From contig JBBEBQ010000005.1 of the NCBI GenBank assembly GCA_040882285.1, forward strand, positions 177,581 through 241,580: DNA of 64,000 nt, written 5' to 3'. How positions within the stretch are numbered: position 1 is the first letter of the stretch; the number at the start of each line of letters is the position of its first letter. The DNA comes from Gemmatimonadaceae bacterium. Its GTDB lineage: Bacteria; Gemmatimonadota; Gemmatimonadetes; Gemmatimonadales; Gemmatimonadaceae. A program made the translations under genes and the position numbers. The notes below the pieces were generated by a model that saw nothing but the letters and a program-made list of their open reading frames with translations, had not been told where the DNA came from and did no database searches. This document shows positions 1 through 8,447 of the stretch, in pieces.

Positions 1-195
1 CTTCTCCCGGCCGCCGCGGAGCCGCTACTGCTGGGGCTGCCCCGGCGCGCCGCGATCGTGCTGTACGGCGTGGGCGTACTGCCGGTGCTCATTCTTCCAA
101 TCGTGTACGCGCTCACGTTCGACGAGCTGACGCTCACTGAAGAAGACATCGAGCGCGTGCGCAAAGCGGCGAGCCGAGCGGAGACGGAGAAGTGA
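1..195 (+). CDS. small membrane protein upstream of symporter (5' truncated)
   Basis: The window opens inside this gene. The visible 64 codons give one hydrophobic segment (around VLYGVGVLPVLILPIVYAL) followed by a charged tail (EEDIERVRKAASRAETEK). The stop codon TGA overlaps the GTG start of the symporter gene (GTGA), which implies translational coupling. Short membrane proteins often precede sodium:solute symporters in bacteria and act as accessory subunits; that role is inferred from position and topology only. The N-terminus is missing, so the family cannot be named. Confidence 0.6.
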   Translation, partial: LLPAAAEPLLLGLPRRAAIVLYGVGVLPVLILPIVYALTFDELTLTEEDIERVRKAASRAETEK

Positions 196-1712
196 GAGTG
201 CTCGCATTGCTGCAGACCGCCGCGCTGCCCGAGGTCAGGCAGCCCGTGATCGTTGCGGTCGCGATCGTGTACTTCAGCGTGGTCGCCGCGATCGGCGTGT
301 GGTCCGCGCGCCGCACGCGTACCGCGAAGGACTTCTTCGTCGCGGGGCGCAGGATCGGGCCCGTTCCGCTCGCGCTCGCCGCGATGGCCGCGACCGTGTC
401 CGGGTTCGCGTTCATCGGCGGACCGGGATTCGTGTACGGCTCGGGTGTCGGCGCGCTGTACCTGGTGCTGTCCGCGTCCATCACGACATCCATGGGCGCT
501 TGGGTGCTGGCGAAGCGGTTGCGGATGCTTGGCGAGGTTCGCGGACTGATCACCATCCCCGATGCCATCGGCGCGCGCTACCGCTCGCCGTCGGCGCAGG
601 GGCTGGCGGGCATCGCGATCATCATCGCGGTCGTCGGGTACATGGCGACCAACATCCTCGCGCTGGGGCTCGTGATAGATGCGGTGTTCAGCGTCGGCCT
701 CACCACGGGGATCTGGCTCGGCATGGCGATCACGCTGGCGTATTCGGTCGCCGGCGGGATTCTCGCCGGCGTGTACACCGACGTGTTTCAGGGAACGCTG
801 ATGGCGCTCGCGTCGGTGCTCGTGTTTCTCTTCGCGCTCCAGGCCGGCGGCGCGGGCGACGGGCTCGCGGGGATCGCCCGCACCGTGACCGCGGCGGATC
901 CGGAGTTCTTCGGGCCGTGGGGGAAGCTCACCCCGGTGGCGGCGCTGTCGCTGTTCTTCGTGTTCGGGCTCGGCTCGCTCGCGCAGCCGCACGTGGTGCA
1001 CAAGTTCTACATGCTGCGTGACGCGCGGCAGCTAAAGTGGTATCCGCTGCTGATGTCCGTGGCGCTGATCATGACGCTGCTGCTGTATTTCGCCGTGGGT
1101 GTCGCGATGAAGTCGCTGGTCGTCCAGGGGCAGATTCCGCCGCTCGCGAGAGCGGACGACGCCACTCCTCTGTTTCTGATCCAGTTCACGCCGGTGCTGC
1201 TCGCCGCGCTCGTGTTCTCGGGCGTGGCCGCCGCGATCATGAGCACCGTCAATTCGTTCATGAGCATCGGAGCCGCTGCCGTCACGCACGACATTCCGAA
1301 AGCGATCGGGCGGAGCGTCTCGAACGAGCTGCTGTGGGGGCGCGTGTTCACCGTGGTAATCGCAGTTCTCGCCGCGGCGTTGGCGCAGCTGTCGGGGACC
1401 CTCGTCGCGTTTCTCGGAATCTTCGGCTGGGGGCTGTTCGCGTCCACACTCGTGCCGTCGCTCGCGATCGGCCTCAACTGGCCGGGCGCGACGCGCGAAG
1501 GCGCCATCGCGTCCATCGCGACGGGGCTCACGATCACGCTCGTGTTCGAGACGCTCGCATACTTCAAGGCGTACTCGTTCCCCGCCGGAGTCAGCGTGTC
1601 GGGGCTCGCGCTGGTGCTCTCGTTCCTCGTGTTCTTCAGCGTGTCATGGCTCACGCGTGGAGGAGCGGGCGCAGCGATCGATCCGGACGTGCGGATGGTG
1701 ATGGACCTTTGA
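192..1712 (+). CDS. sodium:solute symporter family permease
   Basis: 506 residues with about 13 hydrophobic segments, the size and topology of the SSS (PanF/PutP-like) family. Glycine-rich helices near the N-terminus (VSGFAFIGGPGFVYGSG, residues ~64-80) and the GGILAGVYTDVFQGTLM stretch (~residues 188-204) match conserved SSS positions in the sodium/substrate path. The likely role is sodium-driven uptake of an organic solute across the inner membrane; the substrate cannot be read from sequence. The GTG start overlaps the stop of the preceding small membrane gene by 4 bp, so the two are probably one operon. Confidence 0.9.
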   Translation: MRVLALLQTAALPEVRQPVIVAVAIVYFSVVAAIGVWSARRTRTAKDFFVAGRRIGPVPLALAAMAATVSGFAFIGGPGFVYGSGVGALYLVLSASITTSMGAWVLAKRLRMLGEVRGLITIPDAIGARYRSPSAQGLAGIAIIIAVVGYMATNILALGLVIDAVFSVGLTTGIWLGMAITLAYSVAGGILAGVYTDVFQGTLMALASVLVFLFALQAGGAGDGLAGIARTVTAADPEFFGPWGKLTPVAALSLFFVFGLGSLAQPHVVHKFYMLRDARQLKWYPLLMSVALIMTLLLYFAVGVAMKSLVVQGQIPPLARADDATPLFLIQFTPVLLAALVFSGVAAAIMSTVNSFMSIGAAAVTHDIPKAIGRSVSNELLWGRVFTVVIAVLAAALAQLSGTLVAFLGIFGWGLFASTLVPSLAIGLNWPGATREGAIASIATGLTITLVFETLAYFKAYSFPAGVSVSGLALVLSFLVFFSVSWLTRGGAGAAIDPDVRMVMDL

Positions 1713-1769
1713 TGAAGCGAGCACGATCCGGATAGCGGGCGATCGGGCTTTGATCTATCCTCCCCCGCC

Positions 1770-2591
1770 ATGACCGTTGAAAAAGACTACGTCCTCGGCA
1801 CGCACGACGAGGAGATCGAGCGGCTCGGACTCCAGCACCGGGTGTGGCGGCCGAAGGCGACCGACGCATGGCAGCGCGCCGGCTTCACCGTTGGCCAGAC
1901 GCTGCTGGACGTCGGGTGCGGACCCGGGTACGCAACCCTCGATCTCGCGGAGATCGTCGGACCGGCCGGCCGGGTGGTCGGCGTGGATCGCTCGCGCCGT
2001 TTTCTGAGCTATCTCGAGAGCCAGCGAGAGCTGCGCGGCATCGGCCACGTCGAGACCGTGGAGATGGACCTGGACGATGCGCGGCTGGCCGAGCGGCTGC
2101 CGGCGGGTATTGACGGCGCCTGGTGCCGATGGGTGTACGCCTTCGTGCAGGATCCGAAAGCGCTGCTGGCGCGCGTCGCGGGCGCGCTGCGGCCCGGCGG
2201 CGTCATGGTCATCCACGAGTACTTCGACTACTCGACGTGGCGCCTCATCCCCCCTTCGCCCGCGCAGGAGCTGTTCGTTGGGAAGGTCATGGAGACGTGG
2301 CGCGCGACGGGAGGCGAGGTCGAGATTGGAACGTCCATCCCGGGCTGGCTCGGCGAGCTGGATTTCTCGATCGAGAGCGTGCAGCCGCTGATCGAGATAG
2401 TGGGCCCGCGCGATTACTTCTGGGAATGGCCGAAGGCTTTCATGGACGTGGGAGTCGAGCGGATGCGCGAGCTAGGCTCGCTAACACCGCAGGAAGCCGA
2501 TGGCGTGCGCCGAGCGTTGGCCGACGCGGAGCGCGACCCTCGATCGCTGATGGTAACGCCGGGCGTGATCGAGATAATCGCGCGGCGATGA
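1770..2591 (+). CDS. class I SAM-dependent methyltransferase
   Basis: 273 residues. Motif I is plain (LLDVGCGPGYATLDLAE, residues ~45-61), followed by the acidic end of beta-2 (VVGVDRSRRFL), both of the Rossmann-type methyltransferase fold that binds S-adenosylmethionine. The RPGGVMVIHEYFDY segment matches the post-motif loop. The C-terminal ~80 residues are helical and probably form the substrate cap. The substrate is unknown; relatives include ubiquinone/menaquinone-type and small-molecule methyltransferases. It stands alone and is followed by a strong bidirectional terminator. Confidence 0.85.
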   Translation: MTVEKDYVLGTHDEEIERLGLQHRVWRPKATDAWQRAGFTVGQTLLDVGCGPGYATLDLAEIVGPAGRVVGVDRSRRFLSYLESQRELRGIGHVETVEMDLDDARLAERLPAGIDGAWCRWVYAFVQDPKALLARVAGALRPGGVMVIHEYFDYSTWRLIPPSPAQELFVGKVMETWRATGGEVEIGTSIPGWLGELDFSIESVQPLIEIVGPRDYFWEWPKAFMDVGVERMRELGSLTPQEADGVRRALADAERDPRSLMVTPGVIEIIARR

Positions 2592-2634
2592 AAAAAAAGA
2601 GCCCGACGGCCGATGCGCGGCCGCCGGGCTTTCC
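2592..2634. terminator. bidirectional rho-independent terminator
   Basis: A 12-bp stem (2601-2612 with 2618-2629, one mismatch, GC-rich) with a 5-nt loop is flanked by eight A residues on the left and a T-rich run on the right. On the minus strand it gives a stem followed by a long U-tract directly after tRNA-Pro; on the plus strand it ends the methyltransferase gene. Confidence 0.85.
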
Positions 2635-2645
2635 TTTCGATCAAA

Positions 2646-2719
2646 TCGGGACGGCGGGATTTGAACCCGCGGCCCCCTGAACCCCATTCAGGTGCGCTAC
2701 CGGGCTGCGCCACGTCCCG
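2646..2719 (-). tRNA. tRNA-Pro (anticodon GGG)
   Basis: On the minus strand the acceptor arms CGGGACG and CGTCCCG pair perfectly (2713-2719 with 2647-2653), with discriminator A. The anticodon stem CCTGA/TCAGG encloses the loop ATGGGGT, giving anticodon GGG. The T-arm is GCGGG-TTCAAAT-CCCGC. CCA is not encoded. The 3' side runs into the bidirectional terminator. Confidence 0.95.
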
Positions 2720-2799
2720 TCCGCCGCTTACGCGGACAGACCCTAAACATACACCGACACGGTCCTCCGCTCAATCATGCGATCGCGGACTGAGGACCC

Positions 2800-2955
2800 T
2801 TGCGGCCTCAGGACTAATTACAATCACGGATCGGCGATTAAGTGAGGATTGCGGACCGAGGCATTCGGCAGGTCTCCCGACTGTTCCGCTCATCCTTAGT
2901 CCTCGGTCCTCGATTAATCGTGGATCCGCGATGGCCGTTAGTCCTGAGGCCGCAA
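2800..2955. repeat. 18-bp inverted repeat bounding a 156-bp intergenic block
   Basis: The arms TTGCGGCCTCAGGACTAA (2800-2817) and its exact reverse complement (2938-2955) enclose about 120 bp that contain further short, related GGACTGAGG/CCTCGGTCC motifs in both orientations. The right arm lies just before the 3' end of the minus-strand gene ending at 2961. No coding sequence is seen in the block. It could be a folded 3' UTR or a degenerate repeat element. Confidence 0.6.
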
Positions 2956-2960
2956 AGTCA

Positions 2961-3437
2961 TCAGTCCGAAGTCGTGTCGATCGAGTCCACCAGTTGCGTT
3001 ATGTACGTCTCGAAATCGTCGTGCATGATTTTCGACGACGGGCTCCGGACCATCTTGCGGAACGACTCCTCCCGGGCGAGCTGCCCCATGCGCCTCCTCC
3101 AGGAATTGAAGTACTCGTCGGAGAGCTGCTCCTGGTGATGCGCGTACCAGGCGATCTCGAACAGCGACAGCTGCATCAGATTGAGAAAATATTCCCGGAT
3201 CTCGCGCTCCGAATGCAGATGCTCGACGTCGTGGGCGTGCACCGCCGCGAGCGACGGATCCTGCACCCTCAGATAGCGAAGGTTGTACTGCAGCTCGACG
3301 AGCTTGGAGAAGTTGGCCACGAGCTGCGCCTTGCGCGTGCTGCGGAACTGAACGGCGGCGTAAATGAGACCGCCGGCGATCGCCAGGGAAGACAGCGCTT
3401 GCAGCGTGATCTGGAGCAGCAGGATGTTCTGGGGCAT
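2961..3437 (-). CDS. hypothetical protein with N-terminal membrane anchor
   Basis: 158 residues. One N-terminal transmembrane helix (ITLQALSSLAIAGGLIYAAVQF) is followed by a mostly helical soluble domain rich in aromatic and charged residues. The layout is like bacterial DUF4760-type proteins, with a membrane anchor and a helical domain containing QLSLFEIAWYAHHQ; this is resemblance of layout, not a confirmed assignment. It lies 22 bp downstream of the TauE/SafE permease on the same strand, so they are probably cotranscribed. Confidence 0.65.
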   Translation of the reverse strand: MPQNILLLQITLQALSSLAIAGGLIYAAVQFRSTRKAQLVANFSKLVELQYNLRYLRVQDPSLAAVHAHDVEHLHSEREIREYFLNLMQLSLFEIAWYAHHQEQLSDEYFNSWRRRMGQLAREESFRKMVRSPSSKIMHDDFETYITQLVDSIDTTSD

Positions 3438-3459
3438 CGGGCGGAGAGATCGAGTCAGG

Positions 3460-4248
3460 TCAGACGGAGCCGCTCACTGGACCTACCAAGAGCGTGCGAT
3501 ACAGCACGTACAGCGCGACGGCGATGAGGAGATACGCGAACAGCTGCTTGAGCTTCGCTTGCGGCACGCGGCGCGACCAGAAGGAGCCCGCGACCGTCCC
3601 GACCGCGGCGAGTGCGGTGAACGTGCCCACCAGCGGCCAGTCGATCTCCGTGTGCCCCAGATATCCGGCGAAGCCGCTGAGCGCGTTCAGCGCGATGATC
3701 ACGAGCGACGTGCCCACGGCGACGCGCATCGGCAGGCCGGCGATCAGCACCAGCGCCGGGACGATTATGAATCCGCCGCCGACCCCGATGATCGCGGTGA
3801 GCACGCCCACCCCGAGACCCTGAAGCACCAGCAGCAGCGCGGCGCGCGCGTCGACATGCGGCACGGCCGCGGTCGCGCTCTCGGCCGGACCGCGCCGGGC
3901 GTTGCGGATCATGAGCGTGGCGGAAATCAGCAGCACGACGGCGAACCCGATGAGCTGCGCCCTGCCCGGGATGTACAGCGCGAGCCGGGCGCCGAAGTAA
4001 GCGCCGACCATTGCCGCGGGACCGAAGATCGCCGCGACCCGGAACGATACGAACTTCCCGCGGAGGTGCGACAGCACGGCGACGAGCGCGGTCGCGCCGA
4101 CGACGCCGAGGCTCATCGCAATCGCCGGCTTCGCCCCGACGCCCAGCACATACACGAAAATCGGGACCGTCAGCACCGAGCCGCCGGCGCCGAGCAGTCC
4201 CAGAGAAATTCCGACTACGACCGCGAGTACGCCCGCGAGTATCGTCAC
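3460..4248 (-). CDS. TauE/SafE family permease
   Basis: 262 residues with about eight hydrophobic segments. The two glycine-rich repeats typical of the family are visible: GISLGLLGAGGSVLTVPIFVYVLG near the N-terminus (in part GLLGAGGSVLTVP) and GVGVLTAIIGVGGGFIIVPA near residue 160. The family exports or imports sulfur-containing anions such as sulfite or organosulfonates; the substrate is unknown here. It lies between ferritin (37 bp upstream) and the small anchored protein, forming a three-gene minus-strand run. Confidence 0.88.
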   Translation of the reverse strand: MTILAGVLAVVVGISLGLLGAGGSVLTVPIFVYVLGVGAKPAIAMSLGVVGATALVAVLSHLRGKFVSFRVAAIFGPAAMVGAYFGARLALYIPGRAQLIGFAVVLLISATLMIRNARRGPAESATAAVPHVDARAALLLVLQGLGVGVLTAIIGVGGGFIIVPALVLIAGLPMRVAVGTSLVIIALNALSGFAGYLGHTEIDWPLVGTFTALAAVGTVAGSFWSRRVPQAKLKQLFAYLLIAVALYVLYRTLLVGPVSGSV

Positions 4249-4285
4249 GCGGGCAACCGACCGGCGTTCCGGCGCGTTGCCAGGC

Positions 4286-4798
4286 TCAGGCTCCCGCTGG
4301 CACCGCTCCGCCGTGAAGCTTCCGCGCCAGGTGGCTCTCGACGAACATCAGCCCCTGCTCGCCGGCGCGCCGGATCATCCGCAACAGCTCGTCCATGCTG
4401 GACACTTCCTCGAGCTGCTCGTTGACGAACCACTCGAGAAAGTTGCGCGTCAGGTGCTCGTTCTGCTTGATGGCGAGATCCATCAGGTCGTTGATCTGCT
4501 TCGTGACCTTCAGCTCCCAGTCCAGGGCGAGCTGCACCACTTCCTCCGCCGACTTGAAGCCGGCCCTCGGCGCCGGGACCGATGGGATCTTCAGCGGCGC
4601 GTCGGCATCCACGATATACTGGACGATCTTCATCGCGTGCGCGCGCTCTTCGTCGGCCTGGAGCTGGAAATGGTGCGCCAGCTCCGGCAGCCCTTCCTGT
4701 TTGAAGTAGGCAGAGATGGCTACGTACTGCAAGGATGCGCCGAACTCGTGCCCCACCTGTGCATTCAGCGCGTCCGCTGTTTCTTTGCTGATCATCAT
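4286..4798 (-). CDS. ferritin (non-heme)
   Basis: 170 residues starting MMISKETADALNAQ, the usual N-terminus of FtnA-like ferritins. Iron ligands are recognisable: E in VGHEFGAS, the DEERAHAMK motif (E-x-x-H of the ferroxidase centre) and E residues in WFVNEQLEEV. The protein stores iron in a 24-subunit shell. An open frame continues upstream, but it is antisense to the phosphatase gene and is not used. The start codon overlaps the divergent phosphatase start in the palindrome CATG, and no clear ribosome binding site is seen for either gene. Confidence 0.9.
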   Translation of the reverse strand: MMISKETADALNAQVGHEFGASLQYVAISAYFKQEGLPELAHHFQLQADEERAHAMKIVQYIVDADAPLKIPSVPAPRAGFKSAEEVVQLALDWELKVTKQINDLMDLAIKQNEHLTRNFLEWFVNEQLEEVSSMDELLRMIRRAGEQGLMFVESHLARKLHGGAVPAGA

Positions 4799-5759
4799 GG
4801 CTCGATGGGTTGAGGTTAGTACGCTGCCAAAGTTAGCTGGTTCGGCCCGCTTTTGGGCGATCCGCGCGGTCGCCTGCGCGGCCGCGCTGTCGCCCGCCGT
4901 CGGCTGCACGGACCGCTCCGGTCTCGCGGTCGCGGAAGGGGCCAATCCGACGCCGCCCCTGACCCCGCTCATCGGCGCGGCCGTGCTTGTCGGAGCCGGC
5001 GACATAGCCGGGTGCAGGTCGAGCGGCGACGAGGCCACCGCCGCGCTGCTGGACAGCATCCCGGGCACGGTATTCACGGCGGGCGACAATGTGTACCCCA
5101 ACGGCAGAATGGAGGAATACCGGCGGTGCTATGAGCCGTCGTGGGGCCGCCACCGCGGCCGGACGTACCCAGCGCCCGGCAACCACGACTGGCGCACCCG
5201 GAACGGCGCGCCGTACTTCGAGTATTTCGGGGCGCGGGCCGGCCCCCCGGGACTGGGCTACTACAGCTTTCGGATCGACGAGTGGTTGATACTGATTCTC
5301 AACAGCAACATCGACCTCGGCCCGCGCTCGCCGCAGCGGGCCTGGCTGGACGCGCAGCTCGCGGCCGACACCAACCGGTGCGAGATCGTGATCACCCACC
5401 ATCCGCGGTTCAGCTCAGGCACCCATGGGACGTCGTGGCGAATGGCAGCCGCGTGGGACGTGCTGTACAAGCACGGGGTCGAGCTGGCCATCGGCGGCCA
5501 CGATCACAGCTACGAGCGCTTCGCGCCGATGACTCCCGCGGGCGCGCGCGACGACGCGCGGGGAGTCCGCCAGTTCGTCGTGGGCACGGGTGGCTACAAG
5601 CCGTCCACCCGGCGAAGAACGCCGACACGCAACAGCCAGATCCGCAGCTCCGCGAGCGGAGTGCTCAAGCTCTCGCTCGGCGAAGGCGTTTACCAATGGG
5701 AGTTCGTGCCCGTGGCGGGACAGAACTTCAGGGATTGGGGCGAGGGACGGTGCAGATAG
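4797..5759 (+). CDS. secreted calcineurin-like metallophosphatase (purple acid phosphatase type)
   Basis: 320 residues. The N-terminus carries a hydrophobic stretch ending AALSPAVGC, a plausible lipobox. Metal-binding motifs are in order: GAGDIAGC, TAGDNVYPNG, APGNHDW, ITHHPRFSSG and GGHDHSYER, matching the D-x-H / G-D / G-N-H-[DE] / H / G-H-x-H set of the family. The product is expected to be a periplasmic or envelope phosphomonoesterase. No other start codon in frame is available downstream, so ATG 4797 is used although it overlaps the ferritin start. Confidence 0.88.
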   Translation: MARWVEVSTLPKLAGSARFWAIRAVACAAALSPAVGCTDRSGLAVAEGANPTPPLTPLIGAAVLVGAGDIAGCRSSGDEATAALLDSIPGTVFTAGDNVYPNGRMEEYRRCYEPSWGRHRGRTYPAPGNHDWRTRNGAPYFEYFGARAGPPGLGYYSFRIDEWLILILNSNIDLGPRSPQRAWLDAQLAADTNRCEIVITHHPRFSSGTHGTSWRMAAAWDVLYKHGVELAIGGHDHSYERFAPMTPAGARDDARGVRQFVVGTGGYKPSTRRRTPTRNSQIRSSASGVLKLSLGEGVYQWEFVPVAGQNFRDWGEGRCR

Positions 5760-5761
5760 TG

Positions 5762-5834
5762 GCAGCTAGCAGCTAGCAGCTAGCAGCGAGCAGCGAGCAG
5801 CGAGCAGCGAGCAGCGAGAAGCGAGCAGCGAGAA
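5762..5834. repeat. heptanucleotide tandem repeat
   Basis: Between two convergent genes, GCAGCTA is repeated about three times and then shifts into about seven copies of GCAGCGA, with one variant (GAAGCGA). The 7-bp period is exact over more than 70 bp. Similar 7-bp arrays occur at other intergenic sites in the host part. Confidence 0.85.
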
Positions 5835-5849
5835 GAAACACCAGGACGA

Positions 5850-6719
5850 TTATTCGTACGGCTCGAGATGCACGAGCACCGAGTCCACGCGCGGCACGGC
5901 GGCGCGGATCGCGCTCTTCACCATCCCGCCGACGATGTGCGCGTCACGAATCGACAGCGACGGCTCGGTTTGGACGTGCAGCGTTACGCGGTAGGTCATT
6001 CCCGTTCTGCTCACCGCGAGCTTCTCCGTGGCGAGCACGCCGGGAACGCCCTCCGCCGCGCGACGGACCGGCTCGACGATGTCGGCACCGGGCATGCGGT
6101 CCATGAGATCGCGCATCGCCGAGCGCAACATGACCACGCCGTTGTACGCGATGATGCCAGTGGCGAGCAGCGCGGCCCAGTCGTCGGCCGACTCCCAGCC
6201 CTCGCCGCCCCAGACGGCAACAGTAATTCCGACGAACGCGGCCGCCGAGGTGATCGTATCGCTCAGATGGTGCGACGCGTCGGCCTCCACCGCCCTGCTG
6301 CCGATGTCCACTCCCACCGCGCGCACGCGGCGCGCGAGCACGAGCTTCGTCACGATTACGGCCACGAGAACCGCCAGCGTCCACGGCGCGGGAGTGTTGT
6401 GCGGCGCGCGTATCTCGCTCACCGCCTGGTACGCGATGCCGATGGCGGCGCCGAGCAGCATGAGCGAGACCACCGCCGCCGCGAGCGCTTCGGCCTTGCC
6501 GTAGCCGAACGGATAATCGTCGTCCGGCTCCCGGCCGGAGACGTGCAGCCCGCCCCACACGACGAGCGACGAGAAGATGTCCGCCGTGGATTCGACCGCG
6601 TCGGCGATCAGGGCGTACGTATTTCCGACGACACCCGCGACCAGCTTGGTCACCGCCAGCACGGCGTTCACCAGCACGCCGAACTGCGCCGACCTGATGC
6701 CCCTGCTCACCTGCGTCAT
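5850..6719 (-). CDS. cation diffusion facilitator family transporter
   Basis: 289 residues beginning MTQVSRGIRSAQFG. Transmembrane helices carry the family's metal-site residues: ALIADAVESTADIFSS (H/D-x-x-x-D type on helix 2, here D and D) and EADASHHLSDTITS (H-x-x-x-D on helix 5). The cytoplasmic C-terminal domain ends with VDSVLVHLEPYE, the typical H-x-E/P ending. It should export divalent cations such as zinc, cobalt, cadmium or iron by proton exchange. It is the last gene of the ars-linked minus-strand cluster, 25 bp downstream of the phosphoesterase. Confidence 0.9.
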   Translation of the reverse strand: MTQVSRGIRSAQFGVLVNAVLAVTKLVAGVVGNTYALIADAVESTADIFSSLVVWGGLHVSGREPDDDYPFGYGKAEALAAAVVSLMLLGAAIGIAYQAVSEIRAPHNTPAPWTLAVLVAVIVTKLVLARRVRAVGVDIGSRAVEADASHHLSDTITSAAAFVGITVAVWGGEGWESADDWAALLATGIIAYNGVVMLRSAMRDLMDRMPGADIVEPVRRAAEGVPGVLATEKLAVSRTGMTYRVTLHVQTEPSLSIRDAHIVGGMVKSAIRAAVPRVDSVLVHLEPYE

Positions 6720-6744
6720 GGGCACTGCGCGTTTCGCCCGGGGA

Positions 6745-7488
6745 TCAGCCCGATCGCAGCAGGTCCGCGAACTCCCGCGGGAGGCCGGCGTCCGTGATTG
6801 CCCGTGCCGCGCGCTCGATGTCGTATTCCACGCGTATAAACTCCACCACGGGAGCGGGCCCCGCGAGGTCCACCGTGACGTAGCACGCGCGAGGATCCCC
6901 GTCCTTGGGCCGCCCGACACTCCCCGCATTCACGAAGTGGATGCCGTCCACCACCCGATGCCACAGCTTGTGCGTGTGGCCGAACGCGAGCACGTCGCCC
7001 GCCTTCAATCCCGCGAGCGCCGCCATCTTGCGGCAGAAATCGTCGGGGCGGTCTTCCATCCAGTACACCGTGTTGAGCACCGGCGTGCCGTGCACGAGCG
7101 TCAGCGTGGCGCCGCTCGCGTGCCCACCGGAAGGTCGAACGTCGAGGCGGAACGGCAGCTCGGCGAGCAGACGCTTCGTCTCCGGCCGAACGTTCGCCTT
7201 GGTCCACTCGAACGAGACGTGCGACAGCCGCTCCTGCTCCGCGTCCTCGTACTTGCAGCCGCAGTGTTTGTAATCGGTCGCGACGGTGGAGTCATAGTTG
7301 CCGGCCACGCCCTGAATCCCGCGCTCGCCCAGCAGCGCGACGACCTCGTTGGGCCACGGCGCGTAGCCGACCAGATCGCCGAGGTGGTAGGTGGCTGTGA
7401 CAGGCCGTGCCCCGTCGATGTGACGGAGCACGGCCTCCAACGCCGGAAGGTTGGCGTGGATGTCCGAGATCAGCGCGTAGCGAGACGT
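6745..7488 (-). CDS. metallophosphoesterase (YfcE/ApaH-like), non-canonical start
   Basis: The product has the metallophosphoesterase motifs ISDIHAN, HLGDLVGYAP, VAGNYD, LVHGTP and GHTHKLWH. The conserved first strand RYALISDIHANLPALEAVL lies upstream of the first canonical start (TTG at 7438-7440), yet no ATG, GTG or TTG exists in frame between it and the upstream stop. Translation must begin at an unusual codon (ACG 7486-7488 or CTG 7471-7473) or there is a local error. An AGGAAG purine run precedes the ACG. Substrate is unknown; relatives hydrolyse phosphodiesters or protein phosphate. It lies 13 bp after arsM. Confidence 0.8.
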   Translation of the reverse strand, partial: TSRYALISDIHANLPALEAVLRHIDGARPVTATYHLGDLVGYAPWPNEVVALLGERGIQGVAGNYDSTVATDYKHCGCKYEDAEQERLSHVSFEWTKANVRPETKRLLAELPFRLDVRPSGGHASGATLTLVHGTPVLNTVYWMEDRPDDFCRKMAALAGLKAGDVLAFGHTHKLWHRVVDGIHFVNAGSVGRPKDGDPRACYVTVDLAGPAPVVEFIRVEYDIERAARAITDAGLPREFADLLRSG

Positions 7489-7501
7489 CTTCCTATTCCC
7501 G

Positions 7502-8356
7502 CTACTTGCTCAGCGGCTTCGTCGCCCGCACGAATGCGCTGAGAAACTTCCCGTCGATCTCGCGCGCGACCGCTTCGGCGTTGCTCACCGAGTTCGCCAG
7601 GAACGCGGCGGCGTCCTCCGCCTTGTAGATCCGCGTCGGCTCGATGTCGATCTGCTCGAAGCCCGCGGCGCTCAGCAGCGCCTGGTACTCGCTCTCCTCG
7701 AGCGCGCCCGCCACGCAGCCGATCCACAGCTCCATGCTCCGCTTCACTTCCGCGGGCACCGGGCCGCGCACTACTACGTCGGACACGGCGAACCGCCCGC
7801 CGGGCTTGAGCACCCTGAACGCCTCGCGCAGGACGCGCGCCTTGTCGGCCGAGAGGTTGATCACGCAGTTCGAGATGATGACGTCCACGGACGCATCGGG
7901 CAGCGGGATGTTCTCGATCTCGCCCTTGAGGAACTCGACGTTCCCGGCGCCGGCGCGGCGCTTGTTCTCGTTGGCGAGCGCCAGCATCTCGTCGGTCATG
8001 TCGAGGCCGTACACCTTGCCCGTCGGGCCCACGCGCCTGGCCGACAGCAGCACGTCGATCCCGCCGCCGGAGCCGAGGTCGAGCACGGTCTCGCCTTCGT
8101 TCAGCTGAGCGAGCGCGGTCGGGTTGCCGCAGCCGAGCGACGCCAGCAGCGCCTCGGCGGGCACGCCGGCCTGCTCGCCCTCGTCGTACAGGTTGGAGGT
8201 GATGGGGTCGTACGACTCCGTGCTGGAGCCGCAGCACGCGCTCGAGCAGCAGCCGGCGTCGTCGCTGGCGGTGCCCTCGGCGACGGCCTTGGCTACACTG
8301 CCGTACTTGTCCTTTACTTCCTGCTTCAGGTCTGCAGGCATGGTAGCGTTCGTCAT
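7502..8356 (-). CDS. arsM: arsenite S-adenosylmethyltransferase
   Basis: 284 residues. The SAM motif is VLDLGSGGGIDVLLSA and the arsM-type Cys set is present: an N-terminal Cys cluster (GCCSSACCGSS), SNCVINLS near the middle and WIGCVAGAL in the C-terminal half. These cysteines bind As(III) in the family and the enzyme methylates it, giving volatile or less retained species. It follows arsR on the same strand and should be derepressed by arsenite. The 73-bp gap between them holds heptad repeats. Confidence 0.93.
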   Translation of the reverse strand: MTNATMPADLKQEVKDKYGSVAKAVAEGTASDDAGCCSSACCGSSTESYDPITSNLYDEGEQAGVPAEALLASLGCGNPTALAQLNEGETVLDLGSGGGIDVLLSARRVGPTGKVYGLDMTDEMLALANENKRRAGAGNVEFLKGEIENIPLPDASVDVIISNCVINLSADKARVLREAFRVLKPGGRFAVSDVVVRGPVPAEVKRSMELWIGCVAGALEESEYQALLSAAGFEQIDIEPTRIYKAEDAAAFLANSVSNAEAVAREIDGKFLSAFVRATKPLSK

Positions 8357-8377
8357 TCGAATCTCCGAAAGAAATAT

Positions 8378-8447
8378 GTGACTAGTGACTAGTGACTGGT
8401 GACTAGGAACTGCAAACTGCCCCTCGCTGCTAGCTGCTAGCTGCTAG
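8378..8447. repeat. two adjacent heptad tandem repeats in the arsR-arsM gap
   Basis: GTGACTA is repeated about four times at 8378-8405, followed after 20 bp by three copies of GCTGCTA at 8426-8447. Both arrays have a 7-bp period. The second array reaches into the 3' end of arsR. Confidence 0.8.
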
